Source: Emergomyces orientalis (taxonomy: Eukaryota; Ascomycota; Eurotiomycetes; Onygenales; Ajellomycetaceae). From it: a stretch of 64,000 nucleotides of DNA. A model generated the notes under the pieces. It saw only the letters and a program-made list of their open reading frames with translations, was not told the origin of the DNA and searched no databases. Shown one piece after another: positions 56,111 through 64,000 of the stretch. Both the position numbers and the translations under genes were made by a program. The first letter of the stretch is position 1, and each line of letters begins with the position of its first letter. The stretch spans positions 496,001-560,000 of the forward strand of contig MOWL01000048.1 in assembly GCA_002110485.1 (NCBI GenBank). The letters are read 5' to 3'.

Positions 56111-58142
56111 GCCCATTATATTCGCTTTATTTTAATTACTTTTGCGACACAGGGGAGAATTCGGCTCTCTTTTGTTGCCTGCGCAGAAGGAAAGCGCTTA
56201 TCCAATAATTGACCTTTTCGGCAACTGGTGTGGGGGTTTGACCACGATCCAGCGGACCCACAGCGCTACAGTCAGGGTACAACTATACATACAAGCTTTT
56301 CAGACAAGTTGGGGGCGGGGAAGAGCCTGAAGATTGGCGTGTTTTTAAACTCTTTCATTACTTCATAGTATCTCTCTTCCTTCTTTTGAGGAATTTTTTC
56401 ATATTGACTTTCTTTATTATCATGGCTCTTAATATCACTGTCATATTTATAAGTATTTTTCACTCGTTTGTCATGTTATGTTTCAGGAATATTCATCATT
56501 TTCATCAAATTATTTTTTTCATTCATCCGTCATTCATTCATTTTCTTAAATTGTTGAAATACTCATGTCTGTCAAAAAATTGTGGGTCCTGGAATAAAAT
56601 ATTTTTTATTTGCTCTCAAGTGTCGGGCATGTTATATAACAAGTGGTGATCATCTGTTTATTTATCAACCAAGTTTCAAAGGACTTCAGCAACAATAGAA
56701 CCCCCAAATCACATCACAGATACCACAGAAACTGCGGTTACAAGGCCTGCCGCACCTCACTCTATGCTAGAACGGCGTGTATTAACAAGGGCTCCATCTG
56801 CTTGATTTTTTTGTGTGTTTTTTTGGGATCTGGACTCGACGGCGGCGACAAGATCGGCATCTTGCAAAAGGCAACGTTTCGATAAACCTCCAGATATCAT
56901 CGATTTTAATTGGACTGGCCCCTTGCGGGACATCAGCAACTTAGCGATGCCCTGAAAACGTCTGCGTGAAGGTCGTAGAACTCATTTCGTTCATGTATTG
57001 TATTTAAAGTTGGGAGCAAATCTTGGTTAACTCCGGGGTCAGGCCAGGGAATTAGTTAGGGCGGTTCCGTAAAATGTTGAGACTAATCCTAGTCTAGAAT
57101 CACTAGCACATCATATCCACGGGTGTCCCGTCCCCAGGACAACGTGTACAAGATTAGATCTCATCCTGTCAATTACATGTCTCCATCGTGCTCCTGGGGT
57201 GAGCCGTGATTGTGTTTTACCAAGGCAGTCATTGAACTGCAGAATTTTTTTCAGATCATGTGAAGCGTTGTGGGCTTACCGTCCGTTGCTATAACAGAAA
57301 ATCTCACCTACGGAGTTTACACCTGGTGAGATTCCGTTGCATCAGAGCACCGCTGTCGGTCAAGAGCTGATAGTGACTCGCCGTGGAGCAACGCACCGTG
57401 GATACCTTTTGTGATCTGCAGGCGAATCTGATGTGTCTCTGCTAAAGAGATAGACGACGGTTATCGAAAATGCTCCCGGCTTTTTTAACTACGTTTTCAA
57501 TGTCACAGTGTTTTGCCCCATGGGATGTTACGACATTCAGACCAACTAAAACAAGACGAGACTATTAATAAAAATGGAGCTATTCAAGGCCGGTTGCCCG
57601 TACGTCCTTCCCTTATACCAAGGGGTTTCGTTCTTATTTTAAGCGTTAGTAGAATATATTGGGCAGTTCTTACTATCAAAATCGTGGCCTCCCAGGGCTC
57701 CCAGGGGTATTTTGGACGCTAGCTTACCTCTTATCAAACAAGGTAAATTTAATAATCAGCCCAGAAAAGTTCGCATCGCTCTCCCAGCTTTCTCACCTTC
57801 GCCCCGCAAAGTGGCGTTTGCCGGGGGAAGGGCGACGTTGGAGCGATGCATGTTGCTAACTACTAGTACTATCTACAGCAGCTGGTCAGAGAGCCCGCCA
57901 ACCGATGATTCAGTGACCATTGGGATGATGGGAGCAACCATTGAGGCAGCATGAAATCTGGTTTCCCTAACGTTTTGGACACTTTTCGAGAACTAAACAG
58001 TTAATCCTTCATTCTTCACTCTTCACTCTTCACAAGCGGCTGTCAATCTGGAAGGGAAAACACGTGATTCTCGGGCCGATCTCAGAGGCATTTGGGCCCA
58101 TTTAAGGTTCTTTCTCCCTCGCGGATCATTTATTTTTTTATG

Positions 58143-58171
58143 CTTTTCTTTTCTTTTCTTTTCTTTTCTTT
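58143..58171. repeat. (TTTTC)n microsatellite
   Basis: About five to six TTTTC units in intergenic DNA. Confidence 0.8.
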
Positions 58172-59493
58172 CTGTCCCTTACATTCTATTTATTGTCGAC
58201 TAGTGACCACAGACAACTTGACACGCAGAATAATATATGATGGCCATTGCCCTTTTCCGAGCTCCGCAAAATGAGGCTGTACCCCTTTTTGTTTTGTGAT
58301 ATCGGATATCCATGGATTCTTGGCTGGATCTGAGTTTGCCCTTTAACCGATGGCTCTCAGGGGAACCAATCAGATTCCCTGACAGCGCAACGTTCCATGC
58401 CAACCCTCCAAGCGCATTCAATATGAAGGATTTCACCGCCAGCCAAAGCGTTTCGGAACTTGCATATACGACGTGGGCAACGCGGGACATCGTCGTCAAA
58501 TTATTATTGTTATATCACTGTAGTATCTTTCAGAACTGGGAGATTGGGTGGAGAATGGTGGAAGAGCTGCCATCGCGCTTCATCGACTTGCCCCCTGCTG
58601 CGGCCAATTATGGAACAATTCATCCTACATGGCTTCTCTACTTCTTTACATGAGAAGAGAAGAACAATGCTCGTACAATGCCCGAGAAAAATTCGGTTGG
58701 GTGAAATGAAGGCTCTGCTCTATGGGGGTATATCCAATCCAAACTGCCCAATCTCACGTTTTATCATTCTGGGACCGGATCCCAATCACTGAAACCCCAA
58801 GCTAACACACTCGCTACCCCCGATGAGGCAGATGGACATGTGGATTTTCTTCGTATTTGAAAGCACTACCTTTGCTCGATAGTCCACAGAGAGAGCGAAA
58901 GCAAGCGGACGTGCTAATAATAGCTACCAAAACTATTTGGAAACCCAATGCGTTTCCACTTATGGGTACACTAGGAACCCTTTAGCACACTTTCGGTATC
59001 TTCACATCGTGCCTGGCAGCACACAAACACGATGGTCCCGGGAAAGTACTTTCCCAAGGTTTTAACAAGGCTGATCGAAATCAAGCTGTCCCGAGCTTGT
59101 TTCCATCTAACTGGTCTGCCTTATTCCTCGGGGAATAAATGTTTGGCCAGTCAGGGCCCAGGGGTTAGCCACGATCATGCTTAAATGCCCCTTTTCAAAG
59201 ATCCAAGTGAGCGACAGTTTTTCTCCGCTCCCCGCTATAACTGTTAGTTCCTTTTGTCTTTCTGGCTTTTCATCCCATTATACCCTTGCACTATTCGTAT
59301 TGCGGGTGATACAGCCTCTCTCTGTTGGATCCCGTTTCCCAAGATCAGGCATCATGGAAAATCCGGAAGATAAAAGGAGAGACTCTTGGAGTCACCAATA
59401 TATAAATGACCAGCCGTTCTTTCATGAGCTACGGATAACCGAACCCCCCCCAATCCACTCCACAGAGCATAGGGCATCAATTTCCTTGTCATC

Positions 59494-61936
59494 ATGGAGA
59501 CAAGGAAATCCAGGATGCGTTTCTCTGCCGCTTTGATTTTCCCCTTCCTTTTCTACACCTTGTGCATGATTGCGCCAGTTGTTGCAGAATATACCCAGGA
59601 ATATGACGAACTCCTCCCCCTCCATATGGCAGATTTCATGCCGGAATCTGGCCTGGCCAAAAGAGCAAATGACTTCACTCAATTGGACCCAAGACCGATA
59701 GAGACAATTCTATGGGGAAGCAAAGTACAACGTATGTTTGCAATTCTCGGTGAACTATATCAATGCTAATGTTGGCTTAGATGGCACCTCTTTCGCCATG
59801 GCCAACATGACAATGTACACAGACAACGGCGAACTTATCATCTCGGTTGAACGCTTCAGGCCCATGTTGAAATCGCTTCAGTGCGGAAGCAAAATGGTAC
59901 TAGCCTTTACTTCCAAGGAGAATTTTGAGTACGCCATCCGAGCGTGGAAATGGGTGAACGAGGACGAAACCCATAAATTCATATTGATCGCCGACGATCC
60001 AGGCTGCGGTCCTGATGACGAGCGAGTACCATACTTAATTCACGATGCGGACTACGACGAGGAGAATTTCATTGCGTATCTCTATGGCGAGGAAAAGAAA
60101 TGGGAAGAAGTTGCGCATACTTTTGACCTCGAGTATGGTAGCGCTGATGTCCCAGATCCATCTCAATCGCTTCACAAACGCCTTGGAGACTGGGGCTTTT
60201 CGAAAAAAGTTAACCTCCCCATCAAAAAGAGCTTCAATGGTAATATTTTTAATCTCAAAGATCCAGTAGGATCTATGAGACTGGACTGCGTTGACTGTGG
60301 CACATCCGGTCGTTTCCAAGCTCAGCTGAAAATCAAGGTCAAGTGGCTTAAACCGAAGGAAGTCTCCTTAACCATTTCTCCAGACGACATTCGAGGAGAC
60401 CTAGGACTCAAACTCACCACCAAGAGAAACATTCCCAAAAGATATTCCTTGAGTCAATCCAAAAAGCTCTTTACGGTTCCTGTCTGGGGAACCAAGATTA
60501 AGGGAATTGGTGAAGTTGGTTTTATGTTCAAACTTTCCATCGGTGTTTCGACAGATAGCCACAAGGGAGATGCCAAAATGAAATTTGGTGCTGTAGCAAA
60601 GCTCAAGAACTCCGCCATTGCTAAGGTCAATCTCGCAAAAGCTTCCGATCAGAAATTTTCCGGCTGGGCGCCCAGTTTCTCCACGAAGCCATTTGATTTG
60701 GACACGAAGTTTAAGGGTGATGTTAATGTATATTTGCAATGGACGATTGGGCCGTCTCTCAAAATTTTCAAGAAAGGGGTGGAGGCTGTTCTTTTGGCCA
60801 AATTACCTCAGTTTGCGACTACTATCGATTCGTATAATAGCAAAGGCTCAACATGTGCAAAGAGGAACAAAGAGGGTATCAGCATCGACACGTACGCCGG
60901 TGGTGCCCTCACAATCCGCGCCGGAACGAGTGGCGACACAGCCATTACAGCCGATTTGAACGATGTGCCCCTTGTTAACTTCAAGAGGGGGATAGATATG
61001 GATGATGAGCAGGGGCTGGAGAGCATAGACGCTCCACGCCTACCAGCGGTTAAACAGAAGATGGAGAGGCGGGATTTGGTTCACGGATCTTATCTGAGTC
61101 CTTGGGAAGGTATGCAACCAAACGGACTGGTAACAGATCTTGCGAAGAGAGGTCCAACAGACCTTGGAGCGCGGGACCTCGGCATGCGAATCCAATTTGT
61201 TATCTACGTAAGTCTTCACTACCCTGCCCAACTACCCACAATATGTTCTTTTGTTTTTATTCCTGACGAGTCTTTTCCCCACAGGCTCCCAAGGGTTGGC
61301 ATATATTCGGAACTTGTCTCAACGCCAAGCCAAAGTCTAAACCAAAGCCCAAACCCAAGCCGAAACCAAAACCAACGCCAAAGCCGAAGCCCAAGCCCAA
61401 GCCGAAGGACAAACCGAAGCCGAAGCCTAAGCCGAGCGACAAGCCCAAGCCGAAGCCAAAGCCCAAGCCCAAGCCAGGCGATAAACCCAACAACAAAAAG
61501 GCAAGAAAATGCAAAGTGACCGCCGACGGTGTCAGGCATAGAGAGTGTCCCAGCACTAGCAAGAAGTGTATCGCGCACGGGCAATACCCCATTGGAACCA
61601 AGGTGTATCTGAGCTGCAAGGGCAAGGGGAAAAAGATCCATGGCAATAGGTATGAATCCTCTTCTTTCCCCCCACCCACCAACTTAACCTTCGTTTCTTG
61701 CTCTATTTCACATTCCTTTTCATCAAGCCTACCTCGTATACATTTATCTTGAAATTTAGGTACATAAGACTAACGTGGCTGTCGTACCTTTAGTTGGTGG
61801 GGTAAAACCAAAGAGAAACACTGGATCTCACTTTATTATGTGGAGAAATCTTGCAGAGGTATGGAAAACCACTCCATTTCTTATTTTGCTGCTTCCGCTA
61901 ACGAATGAACCCGTAGATAAACTCCCTACATGTTAA
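59494..61936 (+). CDS. secreted multi-domain protein with Lys-Pro linker and SH3b-like C-terminus
   Basis: Five exons (59494-59731, 59781-61207, 61285-61649, 61794-61858, 61917-61936) give 704 residues. The start [16 protein letters not shown] begins a signal peptide ending near PVVAEY. Residues about 80-470 look like DUF7029/DUF7223-type fungal secreted domains ([20 protein letters not shown]; a beta-rich segment ending around STCAK). A linker with dibasic KR sites follows. Residues about 560-620 are a KPKPKP-type lysine-proline repeat. Then comes a Cys-containing domain with [28 protein letters not shown] and [20 protein letters not shown], a bacterial-SH3-like fold pattern known in fungal wall-associated proteins. 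The last exon is only 20 nt (DKLPTC). The KP-rich basic linker suggests wall or polyanion binding; function is inferred, and toxin-like activity is neither shown nor claimed. Confidence 0.85.
61319..61500 (+). repeat. lysine-proline codon repeat
   Basis: Repeated AARCC(A/C/G)AAG-type units encode about 60 residues of (KP)n with few interruptions. It is the linker of the secreted SH3b-like protein and is likely to vary in length between strains. Confidence 0.85.
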
Positions 61937-62562
61937 ATGGGTTCACTTCCTAGGCATTCACTTTTAAAACGATGTGCAAGAAAACAAATTAAGTGGGCGG
62001 GATGAACACGGTAAATGTTAATTTGAGGTAATCAAACCAAACATAACAGCGCTAGTCTTTTTTACTTTTTATGTGTACATACTGTATTTTACCTTCTTTT
62101 CACTCCTTAACTAACCTTGACTATGAATCGGATGATTGTTATTTCCCCCTTTTGAACTTGGGAATATACCAGCTATGTCTAAAATGAGTTATTTTTCAAC
62201 TTCTTTATTTCTAACCACATTCTGTTTGATCCTGAGAATGCGTGTGATCTAGAACGTAAAAGCTAAATTCATCGTGGGTTTCGAACCAATGTCTTGAAAT
62301 ATTTTCTTTCCAGCAACCTGGCACGAAGGTAAGAGCGAGGACAAACGATAACTAGCCTGATAGCTGTGAATCAGGGGACGTAGAATGATTGCGAACCCCC
62401 GGGGTATAAGACCATTGAACTAAAAATTAAAAATAAAGCGAGAATAGAACACCTTTGCCATGTATGTACAGTAGTACATTACATGTGTTTAAAATAGGAA
62501 CCAAACCCAGCGGGCCGTTCCTCACCCTGCCAACAGCACGAATTACACACGTTAAAACACAT
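61937..62562. other. intergenic between convergent genes
   Basis: 3' flanks only. A CCGAACCAATG-like T-loop resemblance near 62.28 kb was considered as a tRNA and rejected. Confidence 0.45.
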
Positions 62563-64000
62563 TTAAAAATATTTCCTCCCCTTCTTCAGCCTCCCAATCG
62601 GCGTATCTCCCTCCGCCACAAAGGAAATATGTCCGACCTGTTCGGCAGACCGCACATCGCCCAGAATCACCTTTACATCTTTCAACAGGCGCGTCCGCAC
62701 CAACCCATCATGGAATGAGCCCGCGGACACCGGCGCGTGTGGGTTATCCCGTGTATACGACGAGACAAAACCCAGGATATCCGGCGCAAGTGTGATGCGT
62801 TTTAGAACGACACTAGCCAGTGCCAGAACCTGTAGCACGAGGCATATGATGAGGAACACGGCGAACCACGCGCGGTCACACTTGTACACTTCGCCAATGT
62901 ATCTGACGCCGTTTGCTTCCACGGGCACGAAACAATACCATGGGGGTCGCTCAGAGGAACAGTTGCCCAATGCTTCATACGTGGCTGGGTCGGTCGGGAG
63001 GGATGTCCCGCGGTAGATCGTCGCGAAGCTGGCTTGCCAGAAGGAGTTCAGCGCTGTTTCCAGGCGTGCAGAGAGGACCTTTGGGTCCAGTTTCCACAAG
63101 TCCATGTCGATTCTGCCGCCCCGGAAGAGTAGGGAGGTGTCGTTCATCCAGCGCTCGGTGAGGGTGGCGGAGTAGAGATAATTTGTCGATTTTTCGCGGT
63201 CAGCCGCCTTAGGGAGGAAATTTAAGGTGAAATTTATGAAATGGTTTAGACCTTCGTAATTCTCTACTCGCTGAGATGGCCGCATGGCTTGGACTCGACA
63301 GGACTCAGATTTGCATTCGACTCGTGAATCGACGGCTAAGTTGCCGAGGGTGCAGTTCGACAATCCCCATGTGTGATTACCGTTCCACTTAGTCCTTGAT
63401 CCGAACAGGAATTTGGCGCGGGAGGATGTGTCGCCGCCAACCTCGTCGGTCATTGTTGGAAGTTTCTCGGCGAGGTGAACGAGCATCGAGTGTCCAGGCC
63501 CGCTGCTCCCGTTGACCATATTATATGACAGAGCAGCGAGATCTTCCTTTTCCGCGCGGATATTGTTGGCGCACTGGACGTCAAAGTGATGTGATGTTAT
63601 TGTGAACGTCATGTTACCTTGAGACATGGGCCTTCCGACGGGAAGACCTAGGAGGGAGGTAAATTCTACAGTAGAATTCCAGTCTACTGTCCGCCAATCG
63701 CTGGCGTTCTCACCAACCTTCAACGAATTTATATCTGGGATTTTGACGTTCCCCCAAAGATCCATGCCCGTTCCTGCAGTGGTTTCAGAGCCCATCAACG
63801 ACGATGTGTAGAGGGAGGTAACCAGATCTCCTGCGGTTTGTATGGCACTAGTGCCTTGCAGCGAGGTATCGCGAATCGAAAGGGGAGATAAATACCAGTT
63901 GGTGGCATTAAAAGGAACCGACTGTAACGAAGTGCTCAGGAGACGCAGTCCAGCCTGCCCCCCAACGGGAGACAGCGCCCAGACTGACATAATAACCAAC
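62563..64000 (-). CDS. membrane glycoprotein, 5' end beyond the window (partial)
   Basis: The frame is open from the window edge to the stop at 62563 (478 residues visible, N-terminus missing). It begins near WALSPVGGQAGLRLL, a motif of large uncharacterised ascomycete membrane proteins. A long extracellular-type region follows with many N-glycosylation sequons (NAT, NST, NMT, NGS, NHT, NCT, NFT, NDT, NCS) and scattered cysteines. One membrane segment lies near the C-terminus (WFAVFLIICLVLQVLALASVVL), followed by a cytoplasmic tail of about 75 residues ending LKKGRKYF. The family usually has further membrane segments at the N-terminus, which are outside this window. Its function is unknown. 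Confidence 0.8.
   Translation of the reverse strand, partial: LVIMSVWALSPVGGQAGLRLLSTSLQSVPFNATNWYLSPLSIRDTSLQGTSAIQTAGDLVTSLYTSSLMGSETTAGTGMDLWGNVKIPDINSLKVGENASDWRTVDWNSTVEFTSLLGLPVGRPMSQGNMTFTITSHHFDVQCANNIRAEKEDLAALSYNMVNGSSGPGHSMLVHLAEKLPTMTDEVGGDTSSRAKFLFGSRTKWNGNHTWGLSNCTLGNLAVDSRVECKSESCRVQAMRPSQRVENYEGLNHFINFTLNFLPKAADREKSTNYLYSATLTERWMNDTSLLFRGGRIDMDLWKLDPKVLSARLETALNSFWQASFATIYRGTSLPTDPATYEALGNCSSERPPWYCFVPVEANGVRYIGEVYKCDRAWFAVFLIICLVLQVLALASVVLKRITLAPDILGFVSSYTRDNPHAPVSAGSFHDGLVRTRLLKDVKVILGDVRSAEQVGHISFVAEGDTPIGRLKKGRKYF

Larger units (their letters stand above)
56030..59493. other. long gene-poor region
   Basis: About 3.5 kb. It holds a poly(A)26 run at 56085-56110, AT-rich stretches at 56.35-56.65 kb, a (TTTTC)n run at about 58143-58171 and no supported gene. 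Open frames at 57.5, 57.7 and 58.3 kb lack motifs. Confidence 0.5.

Noticed and set aside
58312..58792. open frames of about 110 codons in the gene-poor region
   Set aside because: No motif, overlapping alternatives in two frames and no splice context.
62260..62335. TTCGAAACC-like T-loop (minus strand), possible tRNA
   Set aside because: The T-stem does not pair well and no acceptor stem or D arm could be placed.
1..64000. CRISPR arrays, operons, prokaryotic promoters or origins
   Set aside because: Nothing of this kind is present; introns and gene spacing are fungal.

Overview
The window is nuclear DNA from a filamentous or dimorphic ascomycete, most likely order Onygenales (Ajellomycetaceae-like). 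The evidence is 50-300 nt GT..AG introns, dispersed monocistronic genes with no operons, family content (vacuolar carboxypeptidase Y, Nma111, fungal STAND/NACHT-ankyrin receptor, FSH1 hydrolase, DUF4360), and two degraded tracts that are strikingly CpG-poor, the RIP-like signature described for Coccidioides and relatives. Species assignment is inference. Exon joins were worked out by hand from splice consensus and preservation of reading frame and family motifs.

Layout. 0-2.3 kb: vacuolar carboxypeptidase Y (minus). 2.7-3.8 kb: CpG-depleted relic. 4.2-5.0 kb: broken gene of a fungal trypsin-like hypothetical family (minus). 5.9-7.1 kb: SBDS/Sdo1 ribosome maturation factor. 8.0-8.9 kb: conserved hypothetical (minus). 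11.3-14.0 kb: an 827-aa Ala/Glu-rich coiled-coil protein with tandem repeats. 16.2-18.1 kb: glutamate decarboxylase in five exons, including a 28-nt micro-exon. 20.1-20.8 kb: secreted DUF4360 protein. 23.3-25.6 kb: 776-aa lineage-restricted protein. 27.0-28.0 kb: cytochrome c peroxidase-like heme peroxidase (minus). 29.0-29.3 kb: small coiled-coil protein (minus). 30.6-31.7 kb: F-box-like/ankyrin protein (minus). 32.6-33.4 kb: RIP-like relic of an APH-family kinase gene. 34.3-35.5 kb: F-box-like protein. 36.3-37.2 kb: FSH1-type serine hydrolase. 38.0-39.4 kb: Cns1/TTC4 co-chaperone. 41.6-43.1 kb: Q-rich SSXT (SS18-like) protein. 44.7-48.1 kb: Nma111 HtrA protease. 49.0-52.5 kb: STAND NLR with NACHT and about 13 ankyrin repeats (minus). 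53.1-53.4 kb: small Cys-rich ORF. 54.8-56.0 kb: hypothetical with an apparent homopolymer frameshift. 59.5-61.9 kb: secreted multi-domain protein with a Lys-Pro linker and C-terminal SH3b-like domain. 62.6-64 kb: 3' part of a membrane glycoprotein gene (minus), running off the window.

The left and centre are mostly housekeeping genes (proteolysis, ribosome maturation, GABA/glutamate metabolism, peroxide detoxification, chaperone, chromatin and quality-control protease). The right half is more lineage-specific (NLR, Cys-rich ORF, secreted SH3b protein). I see no biosynthetic cluster and no convincing intact transposon. The best candidates for unusual biology are the NLR, the secreted KP-linker/SH3b protein, the repeat-built coiled-coil protein and the CpG-depleted relics.
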